Assembly: GCA_964510205.1 (NCBI GenBank)
Contig: CAZEBW010000029.1
Coordinates: 1 to 41,463 of the forward strand
Direction of reading: 5' to 3'
DNA from: CAZEBW01 sp964510205
GTDB lineage: Bacteria; Chloroflexota; Anaerolineae; VGOG01
Length of the DNA: 41,463 nucleotides
Position 1 is the first letter of the stretch; every line of letters starts with the position of its first letter. Made by a program: the position numbers and the translations under genes. A model generated the notes under the pieces. It did no database searches. It saw only the letters and a program-made list of their open reading frames with translations, and was not told the origin of the DNA. Below are positions 8,049 through 16,264 of this stretch, piece by piece.

Positions 8049-11000
8049 TCGACACGCCAAACTTGGGCGTACTCGTGATGGCCCAAGGTAATGCTTAAAC
8101 TGCCGGAGCCGGACAGCCCGCCCACGAAGCGACCGCTGCGGTCGTATTTCGCGCCCTGGTAAGTGAAGGGGATGTCCACGTCGAACGAGACCGGGTTGGG
8201 ATCTATGCTGTAGAGCAGGGCATGGCCGTCCCCTTCCACAAAATAGCCTCGGTTCAGCTTCTCGATTATCAGCAAGTCCCGCCAGAAACCGGCCAGTTCG
8301 CCTTGGTAACCATCCTGGAAAAGAGTCTCTACGGTGTCTTCCACATTATCCCGCGAGTCGGAGTAGACCGCCCCACCGCCGACCGCAGAGGTGATCTTGG
8401 TCAAGTAGGAAGTCACGGCTGTCGAGTGTGGGTCTTTCATCCGCGTTTTCAAGGCATCGGCGATGTCGGCCTTGGCCACGATCTCCCCGCCTTGCTGGTA
8501 GAAATCGTACAGCAGATCAAGCTCGTCCGAAGTGACGTAGGCCAGCGACGGCGCCAGCGCCAAGACTGTCTCGATCCCCTCCCCCTCCCCCCCTTTCATC
8601 CCCCCCAAAGTTGGGGGGGAAAGAGGGGGGGCAAGCGGGGGCGACAGAGGGGGGGCGAGGTGCGTGGCCACGATGGAGTTGACGTTGTTCCTGGCCAGGG
8701 CGTTCATCTGCGGGAACTTGTAACTGATGACGCTCTCGCTGATCAGCCGGCGGAAAGCGGGCATGTCCTGGGCCAAGCGGGAGAAATGCAGCCACGACCT
8801 GGTCTTGCCGATGAGCTCGTAGGGATAACTGGAGGGGGCGAAAAGCAGCACCGAAATCGGCGATGGATCAGCCACCATGATTGGGCGAGCGCCGCTCCCG
8901 GCCACCGAAACGCGCTCGAACATCTCATCGGGGTCGTAGACGATGGGATTGGTGTCGTTGTACAGCCCCTGGCCCTTGATGTTGTAGTTCCAGTAGTTGA
9001 TGCCCTGCAGCTCCCCGCCGGTCTGGGCGGTCAACTGGGCCAGGTAGTAGACGTTAGCCACCGCGTCGGCGATGTCCGCCTTGTCGTAGCTGTCCTGGCC
9101 CAGACCCCAACTGTTGGCCGTGGACCAGAACCAAAGCGGCTTGTCGTAGGTGTCCGAATAGCGACCCAGGGAGCGAATCAGGATGAACAACGACGTCAGG
9201 TCGCCCTCGGTGATGGGGTCGGTGTAGTAGCCGTCCCTGGGATAGGCGTCGAAGGTGACGGCGAAGTTGGACGGCGTGTCCCTGAACAGCGGCTCGACGT
9301 AGGGCATGTAGTAGCCGTAGCGGGCCAACATGCCGCAGAAGGACATGGTGGTCATGATCTCTGGATCTATCTCCTGCCACACGCCCGCGCTCCAGGCGGC
9401 GTACTCGACGATGTAGTTGGCCTGGAACTCGCCCAACTGCCGCCACCGCTGGGCATCGTCGCCCACGTCCCAGAAGGAATATCCGTACCTGCTCGAAAAG
9501 ACGGCGTTGGCGTGGCTGGAGTAGTCCGCGCCCTGAGGCTCATCGGCCAGGTTGATCATCAGGATGATGTCCTTGTAGGGCTGCACGAAGTTGGCGTTCA
9601 CCCACTGGTAGTAAGCCCGAATGTCGGCCTGGTAGGCGGGCGAGTAGAACGCCGCGCTCTGTCCGCCGATGTTGAGGGGATTGCCGTAGAAATCCGTCCG
9701 CAAGTCCTGGGGATGCTGGGCATTCCACTGCTCCCCCATCTGAATCTGATAGCCCACGGGAAGGATGACTTTCAGCCCCTCCTGGCGACAGACCCCCAAC
9801 ATGCGGTACTGGGCGTCCACCATGGCCTCGGCGTCGTCGTGAAGCGGATTTGCGGGGTCAATGTAAGCGGCATAGACTGCATAGGACAACCCGGGCTCAG
9901 CTTTGTGAACGTCCACCTCGCCTGGATTGTTGTGCCCGATCAAAACGACGTTGCTGCCCCTTTCCTTCTGCCGGCTGACGATGCCCCGCATCTCCTCCCA
10001 GTCCAGCTCTGGATAGGCCTCCACCGCCCAGCCCGAGTACACCTCCCGACCCGCTCCGTCCCTCACCGCCACCGACACGTCATCCACGTACATGGCCGTC
10101 TTCAAACCGCTGTATCCATCGTTGCGCACGTTGAAGTAAACGGCGATCGTCTGCCCTCGATAGGGCATCAGATCGAACGTGTGCCGCGTCCAGGTCTGGC
10201 TGTTGGAATTTACTTTCATCACCTGAGCCAGGATGTAGAGGTTGGCATCCAGGATCATGGCCTCTTGCCAATCGTTTTCGATGACATCCTGCGAGAGCGG
10301 ATAGTACCAAAATGTCAGCGTCGCGTAGGAGGCATCGGAGGGGATGGTTACCTTTTGCCAGATGGTGGAATAGCTGGGATAATCGCCCAGGTCGGTGATG
10401 CCCAGGCGCATGGATCGGGCGCCACTGCGCACCACTTCCGTGGAATAGACCGCCGGGCGCTGCGTCCAGCCGATGAGCCAGGCATCGTCGTCTTCCTCGA
10501 AGCCGCCGTTGACGAGCAGCTCTTCGGAAGGAATGGGCGTGGGCGTCGCTGTGGGAGTAGACGTGGGCGTGGGCGTGGGGGTGGGCAGCGGGGGCTTCTT
10601 GATAATCAGAGGCAGGTAGATTCTGTACAGGATAGTTGGAGTGGGCGTGGACGTTGGCGTGCCCGTTGGCGTTGGTGTGGGAGTTTGCGTTTGGGTGGGG
10701 GTTGGCGTGGGCGTGTGCGTCTGCGTGGGCGTTGGCGTCATCGTTGGTGTAGAAGTGGGGGTGAGTGTGTAAGTTGGTGTTGGCGTAGGAGTATGAGTCG
10801 GGGTGTTGGTCGGCGTGGGCGTGGGGACAGTGGCGGTAGCCGTCGGCGTGTTGGTTGGCGTTGGCGTCATCGTAGGTGTATGGGTCGGAGTCGAGGTGAC
10901 CGTAGGCGTCGCAGTGGCCGTGGGCGTGCCAGCAGTAGCCGTCGGGGTCGAGGTGGACGTAGGCGTGGCAGCGGTAGCCGTCGGCGTAGGTGTGGTAGTG

Positions 11001-11386
11001 GTAACGGTGGGCGTGCTCGTCAGCGTGGGCGTGGCAGCGGCAGCCGTTGGCGTGGAGGTGGACGTAGACGTCGAGGTAGCCTCCGAATTCGCGGGATTCG
11101 AGTCCCATTGAGGGGACAGCGCTTCGTAGCGAGCGGCATCGGCCGGACGGGTCTCGTTCAAGAGGTGCAGCAGCCCAAACCCCATCACCAGTATGCTGAT
11201 GATGACGGCTGTACGGACGACCCTACTTCGCTGGTAACCGTTCAGACTATCATTGCGAGGAGCGTAGGAAGCGAAGCGGCTGTAGCGACGAAGCCAGTCC
11301 TGAGCGTAGCCAAAGGGCAATCCCCAACCTGGTAGGAGATTGCTTCGCTGCGCTCGCAATGACACATCCGTTCCTTTTCTCAACAC
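8045..11386 (-). CDS. Large extracytoplasmic glycoside-hydrolase-like protein
   Basis: About 1113 residues. Order: residues 3-47 encoded by a palindromic repeat (11250-11364); one membrane helix about 58-76; a Thr/Pro linker about 103-287 interrupted by YRIYLPLIIKK; a jelly-roll carbohydrate-binding-like domain about 288-440 (LLVNGGFEEDDDAW); and a TIM-barrel-like region about 445-850 with NLADEP near 611, resembling the acid/base Glu of clan GH-A enzymes. The tail (about 850-1113) contains a PPLSPPLAPPLSPP stretch at 909-937 that comes from a second repeat, then a beta-rich end. I infer a membrane-tethered glycosidase, but the family is not identified and the nucleophile is not assigned. The start is GTG at 11386 with AAGGAG upstream; it is uncertain because of the repeat. 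Confidence 0.75.
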   Translation of the reverse strand: MLRKGTDVSLRAQRSNLLPGWGLPFGYAQDWLRRYSRFASYAPRNDSLNGYQRSRVVRTAVIISILVMGFGLLHLLNETRPADAARYEALSPQWDSNPANSEATSTSTSTSTPTAAAATPTLTSTPTVTTTTPTPTATAATPTSTSTPTATAGTPTATATPTVTSTPTHTPTMTPTPTNTPTATATVPTPTPTNTPTHTPTPTPTYTLTPTSTPTMTPTPTQTHTPTPTPTQTQTPTPTPTGTPTSTPTPTILYRIYLPLIIKKPPLPTPTPTPTSTPTATPTPIPSEELLVNGGFEEDDDAWLIGWTQRPAVYSTEVVRSGARSMRLGITDLGDYPSYSTIWQKVTIPSDASYATLTFWYYPLSQDVIENDWQEAMILDANLYILAQVMKVNSNSQTWTRHTFDLMPYRGQTIAVYFNVRNDGYSGLKTAMYVDDVSVAVRDGAGREVYSGWAVEAYPELDWEEMRGIVSRQKERGSNVVLIGHNNPGEVDVHKAEPGLSYAVYAAYIDPANPLHDDAEAMVDAQYRMLGVCRQEGLKVILPVGYQIQMGEQWNAQHPQDLRTDFYGNPLNIGGQSAAFYSPAYQADIRAYYQWVNANFVQPYKDIILMINLADEPQGADYSSHANAVFSSRYGYSFWDVGDDAQRWRQLGEFQANYIVEYAAWSAGVWQEIDPEIMTTMSFCGMLARYGYYMPYVEPLFRDTPSNFAVTFDAYPRDGYYTDPITEGDLTSLFILIRSLGRYSDTYDKPLWFWSTANSWGLGQDSYDKADIADAVANVYYLAQLTAQTGGELQGINYWNYNIKGQGLYNDTNPIVYDPDEMFERVSVAGSGARPIMVADPSPISVLLFAPSSYPYELIGKTRSWLHFSRLAQDMPAFRRLISESVISYKFPQMNALARNNVNSIVATHLAPPLSPPLAPPLSPPTLGGMKGGEGEGIETVLALAPSLAYVTSDELDLLYDFYQQGGEIVAKADIADALKTRMKDPHSTAVTSYLTKITSAVGGGAVYSDSRDNVEDTVETLFQDGYQGELAGFWRDLLIIEKLNRGYFVEGDGHALLYSIDPNPVSFDVDIPFTYQGAKYDRSGRFVGGLSGSGSLSITLGHHEYAQVWRVE
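8575..8659. repeat. C-run/G-run palindrome inside a coding region
   Basis: A perfect 10-bp inverted repeat (TCCCCCCCAA at 8599-8608, TTGGGGGGGA at 8611-8620) sits among further C runs on the left and G runs on the right. It is read in frame by the large minus-strand protein as a Pro/Leu/Ser then Gly/Glu-rich segment at about residues 909-937. Confidence 0.75.
11250..11364. repeat. TGTCATTGCGAG palindromic element, copy 1
   Basis: A 115-bp element with inverted ends (TCATTGCGAGGAGCG on the left, CGCTCGCAATGACA on the right). Copies are at 29996-30083 and 36837-36925. It covers the first ~45 codons of the glycoside-hydrolase-like gene and is translated as VSLRAQRSNL...YAPRNDS. Confidence 0.85.
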
Positions 11387-11404
11387 GTCAAAGCTGCTCC
11401 TTGT

Positions 11405-12250
11405 CTAAAGTACCTCCAGTGCCAGTTGCAGCGCGGCGGCCATGTTCTGATGAGCGGACGAAGTCCGCACGTCATCCCCCAGAGTGGCAGCTATCTGCTG
11501 GGTCAGGGACCACAGCTTGCCCTGCTCTTCGGGCGGGAAAAAACTCAGCATGTTCCTGGCCTGCTGGATCAGTGCGGGAGCGATGGCGAATTTTTCCGCC
11601 AGCGGCCGAATAGAGAGCATCATCTTCAATTGGCCGACCAGGCAGACCAGGCGGACCGCGGGGTTGCGGCGGGCCAATTGCCAGACCAGCCGATCCTCCT
11701 CGGTGGACTCAAGCTGATGGAAAGCCAGCGCTGTCTGGCACTCAACGTAGTCGTGATTCACCAGCAGGCGCACCACCTCGTAGTCCTTTACCGCCACGGC
11801 CACGTAGTAGAGAAGTTGCTGCAGGGCAGCGGTCGTCAAACCGCGCTCCTGGGCCTTCTCCACCAAGTGGCGCGAGAGCTTGAAAGTGTAATACTCTGGC
11901 GAGCCGTGCAGGACGCTGTGAGCCACCTGTTGGCGGATGGCTCCCCGGCCCACCAGGTGCGGCACCTCGGCCAGCCGCTCACGGCAGACGGTGATCCGAG
12001 GCGCGGCGCGCCAGGCGTCGTGGAGGGCCAGGAACTCGTCCCCCAGCGGGCCAGCGATGCCCAACTCAGCGCGCTCGGCCGCCAAATGCAGCTTCAGCCT
12101 CTGCACCGTGTCAAACAGGCGCACCTGCACCACCTCCAGGTCTGCTGCGGGCAGCCGCTGGTAACACGCTTCCAACTGCTGCTCTACCTCTTGCCGGAAG
12201 CTGGCAGGGACATCGCCGTGGATAAAGAACTGGACTTCGGGCTTAGCCAT
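11405..12250 (-). CDS. Conserved-looking soluble protein, unknown function
   Basis: I do not recognise the family. The 281 residues are predicted soluble and mostly helical, with no signal peptide. A central block with spaced basic residues and histidines (AIRQQVAHSVLHGSPEYYTF) recalls a metal- or nucleic-acid-binding site, but this is only a guess. The middle is Leu-rich (LTTAALQQLLYYVAVAVKDYEVVRLLV), and the C terminus includes LSFFPPEEQGKLWSLTQQ. The start is ATG 12250 with GGAG eight bases upstream; GTG at 12259 is an alternative. It lies 18 bases upstream of the large glycoside-hydrolase-like gene in the same direction, so cotranscription is possible. A MITE lies in its upstream region. 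Confidence 0.65.
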   Translation of the reverse strand: MAKPEVQFFIHGDVPASFRQEVEQQLEACYQRLPAADLEVVQVRLFDTVQRLKLHLAAERAELGIAGPLGDEFLALHDAWRAAPRITVCRERLAEVPHLVGRGAIRQQVAHSVLHGSPEYYTFKLSRHLVEKAQERGLTTAALQQLLYYVAVAVKDYEVVRLLVNHDYVECQTALAFHQLESTEEDRLVWQLARRNPAVRLVCLVGQLKMMLSIRPLAEKFAIAPALIQQARNMLSFFPPEEQGKLWSLTQQIAATLGDDVRTSSAHQNMAAALQLALEVL

Positions 12251-12290
12251 GAGAGACACTCCACACCACAGATTGCTCAGGTAATGAGTA

Positions 12291-12391
12291 GGGTGTATTT
12301 CATCTCGGTTGTAGGACGGATTGGTAATCCGTCAATTCGTCGGAATACCATTCCGACCAACAATACCAGCCAACTCGTTTGAAACACACCC
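12291..12391. mobile_element. MITE-like element, copy 1, with 9-bp target duplication
   Basis: A 101-bp non-coding element. The ends are inverted: GGGTGTATTTCA at the left and the complement of GGGTGTGTTTCA at the right (one mismatch). Inside are two hairpins (GACGGATTGGTAATCCGTC at 12315-12333 and GTCGGAATACCATTCCGAC at 12339-12357). It is flanked by the exact 9-base direct repeat TAATGAGTA at 12282-12290 and 12392-12400, which is the mark of transposition. It sits between divergent genes. Confidence 0.9.
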
Positions 12392-12445
12392 TAATGAGTA
12401 TAGCAGCGAGCTGGCAAGCTGTCAAGCGATGAAGGAGCGCAACTC

Positions 12446-12474
12446 TTGACATTTTCACCATAATATGATAAAAG
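12446..12474 (+). promoter_or_regulatory. Candidate promoter for penicillin acylase gene
   Basis: A perfect TTGACA (12446-12451) is followed by an AT-rich stretch. A -10 box is not clear-cut: TAAAAG at 12469-12474 has the ideal 17-base spacing but a poor match, and TGATAA at 12466-12471 is closer in sequence but only 14 bases away. It precedes the start at 12513. Confidence 0.4.
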
Positions 12475-12512
12475 TATCTGTGCCCAACCATACCACATTC
12501 AAGGAGGAGAAA

Positions 12513-14978
12513 ATGCGAAAACTATTGGGTAAGACTCTGGTGATCATAGGCATTCTCATCTTGCTGTTGGCGATCATCGCGGCTGGCGGAGGCTACTTCG
12601 TCGTCAGACGCAGCTTTCCGACCACCAACGGCGCCATCCAAGCGGCGGGGCTTCAATCCCCGGTGGAGGTTTACCGCGACAGTTGGGGCATCCCCCACAT
12701 CTACGCCTCCAACCCCCACGACCTGTTCTTCGCCCAGGGCTACATCCACGCCCAGGACCGCTTCTGGCAGATGGAGTTCTGGCGGCGCATCGGGTCGGGG
12801 CGGCTGGCGGAGATCCTGGGGGAGTCCGCCCTGGAGAACGACCGCTTCATCCGCACCGTGGGCTGGCACCGCACCGCCGCTCAGGAACTGGAGTTGATGG
12901 ACGAGGAGGGCCAGGCGATATTGGAGGCCTACGCCGAGGGCGTTAACGCCTACATCTCCTCCCACCGAGGCCGCCTGGGGCTGGAGTTCACCATCCTGGG
13001 CCTGACCGGCGTCAAGTTCGACCCGGAGCCGTGGACGCCCTTCAACACCCTCACCTGGGCCAAGGTCATGGCCTGGGACCTGAGCGGCAACCGGAGCGCG
13101 GAACTGCTGAGGGCCCACATCGCCGCCCGGCTGGGCACATCCGCCGTCAGCACGCTGATGCCCCCCTATCCAGACGACTACCCGGTCATCGTCCCCCACC
13201 CGCTGACCGGGGCAACGCTGGAGGCACTGCCCCAGGCCGCGCTCGATTTCCACATCTTGGGGAAAGGCGAAGGCATTGGCAGCAACAGCTGGGTCATCGC
13301 CGGCAGCCGCACCGAGACGGGGACGCCCCTCCTGGCCAACGACCCCCACCTGGGCATCCAGATGCCCTCCATCTGGTACGAGATCGGCCTGCACTGCGAA
13401 CCCGTGGGTCCCGACTGCCCCTACAACGTAGTGGGCGCCTCCTTCGCCAGCGCGCCCGGCGTTATCGTCGGCCACAACGACCACATCGCCTGGGGGGTCA
13501 CCAACCTGGGGCCGGACGTGCAGGACCTGTTCATCGAGCGGGTCAATCCACAGAATCCCAACCAGTACGAATACCAGGGTCAGTGGCTGGACATGGAGGT
13601 CATCCGCGAGGAGATCCGCGTGGCCGGCGAGGACGAGCCAGTGGTAGTGAACGTCCGCCTCACCCGCCACGGCCCCATCATCAACGACGTGGCTGGCGGC
13701 ACGGAAGACGACTGGGCCTTCGGCTGGCAGCCGCTGGCCCTCTCTTGGACCGCGCTCCAGCCCGGCACGCTGATGCGCAGCGTGCTTCTTCTGGACAAGG
13801 CCACCAACTGGGACGAGTTCCGCGAGGCGCTGAGCTACTGGGACGCGCCCAGCCAGAACTTCGTCTACGCCGACGTGGAGGGGAACATCGGCTACCAGGC
13901 CCCTGGCCGCATCCCCATCCGCGGCAAGGGCAACGGCTCCACGCCAGCGCCCGGCTGGAGCGGCGAGTACGAGTGGGTGGACTACATTCCGTTCGACGAA
14001 CTGCCCCGCGCCTTCAACCCGCCGCAGGGGTACATCGTCACCGCCAACAACGCCGTGGTGGGGCCGGACTTTCCCCACATCCTCTCGATGGATTGGTCAC
14101 CCGGCTATCGGGCGCGGCGGATTGTGGAACTGATCGAGGCTGATCCTTCTCTCTCCCTGGAGGATTTACAGGCCATCCAAGGGGACAACAGCCCCGTCTG
14201 GGCCCAAGACGTCCTGCCCCATCTGAGGTCTCTCTCCAGCGACGAGCCCCGGCTGGCAGAAGCGCTGAATCTGCTGCGGGCCTGGGACGGACAGGCGGTG
14301 CGGGACAGCGCGGGGGCCACCCTGTTCGAGGCCTTCCGCCTGCACCTGATAGACCTGACCTTCGGCGACGAGCTGGGGGAGCAACTGCTGCGCCGGGCGC
14401 GGAGCACGGCGGCGGTCGCGCTGGTAGACCTCTTGGCCGACGAGGCCGCTTCGCTAACGGAGGCCGCTTCGCTAACGGGGAACTCCCCCTGGTTCGACGA
14501 CGTGACCACGCCCCAGGTGGAGACGCGGGACGAGATCCTGCTGCAGGCGCTGGAAGAAGCAGTGGAAGAGCTGACCGAGACGCTGGGGAAGAACATGTCC
14601 CGCTGGCGCTGGGGAGACCTGCACACCGCCACGTTTGAGAACCAGAGCCTGGGGCAGTCCGGCATCGGTCTCATCGAGGCCATCTTCAATCGCGGGCCGG
14701 TCGCGGTGGACGGCGCCATCGCCACCGTCAACAACACCGGCTACAGCCTGAGCCATCCCTACGGCGTGACCGTCGTCTCCTCCTATCGCCAGATCGTGGA
14801 CCTGGGCGATTTCACCCGCTCGGTCTCCATGCACACCACCGGCCAGTCGGGCCACGCCTACCATCCCCACTACGGCGACATGATTGACTCCTGGCGGAAC
14901 ATCGAGTATCACCCCATGCTGTGGGAGCGGACCGACGCAAAAGCCAACGCAGAGGACGTGCTGGTACTGCAACCGTAG
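12513..14978 (+). CDS. Penicillin acylase family protein (Ntn hydrolase)
   Basis: An 821-residue precursor. It starts with a membrane anchor or signal (residues about 8-33, LVIIGILILLLAIIAAGGGY), so the enzyme should act outside the membrane. The alpha-chain begins VEVYRDSWGIPHIYA with the family HAQDRFWQMEF segment near residue 80. The autoprocessing site is GSNSW: Gly256 then the N-terminal nucleophile Ser257. The beta-chain has LLANDPHLG and VTANNAVVGP, which carries an Asn expected near the oxyanion hole. The family hydrolyses amide bonds of penicillins, N-acyl-homoserine lactones or cyclic lipopeptides; the substrate is unknown. AAGGAGG before this ATG decides the start. An 18-bp tandem duplication at 14443-14478 encodes EAASLT twice. 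Confidence 0.92.
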   Translation: MRKLLGKTLVIIGILILLLAIIAAGGGYFVVRRSFPTTNGAIQAAGLQSPVEVYRDSWGIPHIYASNPHDLFFAQGYIHAQDRFWQMEFWRRIGSGRLAEILGESALENDRFIRTVGWHRTAAQELELMDEEGQAILEAYAEGVNAYISSHRGRLGLEFTILGLTGVKFDPEPWTPFNTLTWAKVMAWDLSGNRSAELLRAHIAARLGTSAVSTLMPPYPDDYPVIVPHPLTGATLEALPQAALDFHILGKGEGIGSNSWVIAGSRTETGTPLLANDPHLGIQMPSIWYEIGLHCEPVGPDCPYNVVGASFASAPGVIVGHNDHIAWGVTNLGPDVQDLFIERVNPQNPNQYEYQGQWLDMEVIREEIRVAGEDEPVVVNVRLTRHGPIINDVAGGTEDDWAFGWQPLALSWTALQPGTLMRSVLLLDKATNWDEFREALSYWDAPSQNFVYADVEGNIGYQAPGRIPIRGKGNGSTPAPGWSGEYEWVDYIPFDELPRAFNPPQGYIVTANNAVVGPDFPHILSMDWSPGYRARRIVELIEADPSLSLEDLQAIQGDNSPVWAQDVLPHLRSLSSDEPRLAEALNLLRAWDGQAVRDSAGATLFEAFRLHLIDLTFGDELGEQLLRRARSTAAVALVDLLADEAASLTEAASLTGNSPWFDDVTTPQVETRDEILLQALEEAVEELTETLGKNMSRWRWGDLHTATFENQSLGQSGIGLIEAIFNRGPVAVDGAIATVNNTGYSLSHPYGVTVVSSYRQIVDLGDFTRSVSMHTTGQSGHAYHPHYGDMIDSWRNIEYHPMLWERTDAKANAEDVLVLQP

Positions 14979-14994
14979 GAGTCGAATCCCGTGA

Positions 14995-15135
14995 TCACGC
15001 TTCCGGCCCGCCCTGGAACGCGCCACCGCGTCGGGGGAGCCGGCCTTGATCCAGGTCATGGTGGATCCGATGGCCAACCTGGCGCCGCCGGGGCTGCTGG
15101 AGTTCGGCTCGATGGTGTACCGGGCGGAGGATTAA
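14995..15135 (+). pseudogene. C-terminal remnant of a thiamine-diphosphate enzyme
   Basis: Between an in-frame stop (14992-14994) and TAA (15133-15135) the frame reads LERATASGEPALIQVMVDP and ends FGSMVYRAED. The ALxxAxASGxPALIxVxxDP pattern is the C-terminal end of the acetolactate-synthase-like family of thiamine-diphosphate enzymes. About 46 of some 550 residues remain and there is no start codon in place. It begins 16 bases after the penicillin acylase stop. With the dehydrogenase remnant at 15994 it suggests large deletions here. Confidence 0.7.
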
Positions 15136-15264
15136 TATCAACCACCGCACCTGTTCTGAGCTCGCCGAAGGAGCGGACGCTTACGCCCCAACCAAAAAGC
15201 CGCCAGCCCAGTTGCGGATCGTGGTGAGCTAGCGGTTTTGTCGTATTGTATCTCGAGGGGGTAG

Positions 15265-15645
15265 TCAGAACTCGCCTCTTGGCCCTTGGTAAACACGATA
15301 CCGAGATTCAGAGAGGACCACCAGGCTTCGGCGCAGAACCTTTTCATCCAGGACAACCGTCTGCAGAAAGCGCTCCAAGACGGCATTGACCGCTTCGACG
15401 GTTTGATACCGCAGACGCAGAACCAGCACGCCCACCTCGCCCTTTTCGGCCAAATAGTAAATCTCGCCGAAATCCAGATCGTGGGTGATGATGACGTATC
15501 CCTCAGTCTTGGCCAGAGCAACGATCTCTGTATCAGTCAGCCCCCCTGGACCATCCCGTCGCAGGCTGCGACACGGATATCCCAAGGCTTCCAGATGATC
15601 GGCTGATTGAGGAGAGATATTCTCATCGGCCAGAAAGCTGATCAT
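15265..15645 (-). CDS. DUF5615 PIN-like protein, putative toxin
   Basis: A 126-residue protein with the canonical DUF5615 layout. FLADENIS at residues 4-11 gives the first acidic pair, GLTDTEIVALAKTEG comes next, and ITHDLDFGEI supplies the THDxDF motif. The C-terminal part (GVLVLRLRYQTVEAVNAVLERFL) is a typical dimer/partner helix region. The start is ATG 15645, overlapping the antitoxin TGA as TGATG; a TTG at 15648 is an alternative. Compared with the pair at 567-917 it retains the full motif. A ribonuclease toxin role is inferred from the PIN-like fold and pairing. Confidence 0.85.
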   Translation of the reverse strand: MISFLADENISPQSADHLEALGYPCRSLRRDGPGGLTDTEIVALAKTEGYVIITHDLDFGEIYYLAEKGEVGVLVLRLRYQTVEAVNAVLERFLQTVVLDEKVLRRSLVVLSESRYRVYQGPRGEF

Positions 15646-15887
15646 CAAGCCGCCTCTTCTACTACCGAAGCCAAGGCATGCACTTCCTCAAAGCGCATCC
15701 GCTGCTCGGCATAGGAGAGCGCAGCCTCGATGTCTTCTCGATCCAGACCAGGATAGGCCTGAATAATGCGCTCGTAGTCGTAGCCCGCAGCTAATAGATT
15801 TAGGATGAGGTAGACCGGGATACGGGTGCCCGCGATCACGGGCTTGCCAAGCAGGATATCGGGATTGACTTCAATCCGACTGTTCAT
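15645..15887 (-). CDS. DUF433 domain protein, putative antitoxin
   Basis: An 80-residue DUF433 protein with the textbook pattern: IEVNPDILLGKPVIAGTRIP, then LLAAGYDYERIIQAYPGL and DIEAALSYAEQRM. These proteins carry a small winged-helix-like fold and are usually the first gene of a DUF433-DUF5615 pair, as here, with a one-base stop/start overlap. AGAGGTG lies 6 bases before the ATG at 15887, so I prefer this to an upstream start at 15905. The pair is wedged between remnants of two metabolic genes. Confidence 0.87.
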   Translation of the reverse strand: MNSRIEVNPDILLGKPVIAGTRIPVYLILNLLAAGYDYERIIQAYPGLDREDIEAALSYAEQRMRFEEVHALASVVEEAA

Positions 15888-15993
15888 TGATTCACCTCTT
15901 CCCACTCAAGATTCTTACCGTTTATTATATCATCGTACCAACAAGAAGGCAAGTTACTCTACATTTCAAAATCAGGTATAGCGAGGTGCTGGC

Positions 15994-16194
15994 ATGTATG
16001 ATTTGACAAACAAAGTGGCCGTCGTCACCGGCGCGGGGCGACGAGGAGGGATTGGGGCGGCGGTGGCGCGGCGGCTGGCCCAGGACGGCGCGCACGTGGT
16101 GGTGGGGGACATCTGCGCCTTTCTGGCTTCGGACCAGGCCAGCTCCATCACCGGTCAAGCGTACAACATCACTGGCGGCCGTGAACTGACGTGA
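15994..16194 (+). pseudogene. Internally deleted short-chain dehydrogenase
   Basis: A 66-codon frame joins both ends of an SDR protein. The first ~41 codons are the Rossmann start with KVAVVTGAGRRGGIGAAVAR and the end of beta-strand 2 (HVVVGDI). They are fused directly to AFLASDQASSITGQAYNITG, the C-terminal cofactor-loop/dimer segment. Some 180 residues, including the Ser-Tyr-Lys catalytic triad, are missing without loss of frame. The product cannot be an active dehydrogenase. Confidence 0.8.
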
Positions 16195-16209
16195 CACCGT
16201 CGGGCGAAA

Positions 16210-16252
16210 GCACTACAGCGGATTGGGAATAAAGCGGATTAAATGCGACGGA
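16210..16252. repeat. CGGATT-type palindromic repeat, half copy
   Basis: GCACTACAGCGGATTGGGAA and the following GCGGATT match the left half of the element at 3657-3737. The right half is missing. It lies immediately upstream of the GxxExxY gene, whose far side carries two more copies. Confidence 0.7.
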
Positions 16253-16264
16253 TTGGAGGGTGCC

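Noticed and set aside
10540..11090. Dense tandem GT-rich DNA as a possible CRISPR or minisatellite
   Set aside because: It is the coding sequence of the Thr/Pro linker; units vary and there are no unique spacers.
8222..11335. Plus-strand open frame of over 1000 codons opposite the glycosidase-like gene
   Set aside because: Its C-terminal part is only the complement of the Thr/Pro linker (Gly/Arg/Trp/Ser repeats) and no domain is recognisable.
12522..14078. Minus-strand open frame opposite penicillin acylase
   Set aside because: It is a shadow caused by GC-rich codons; the plus strand carries the full catalytic signature and ribosome site.
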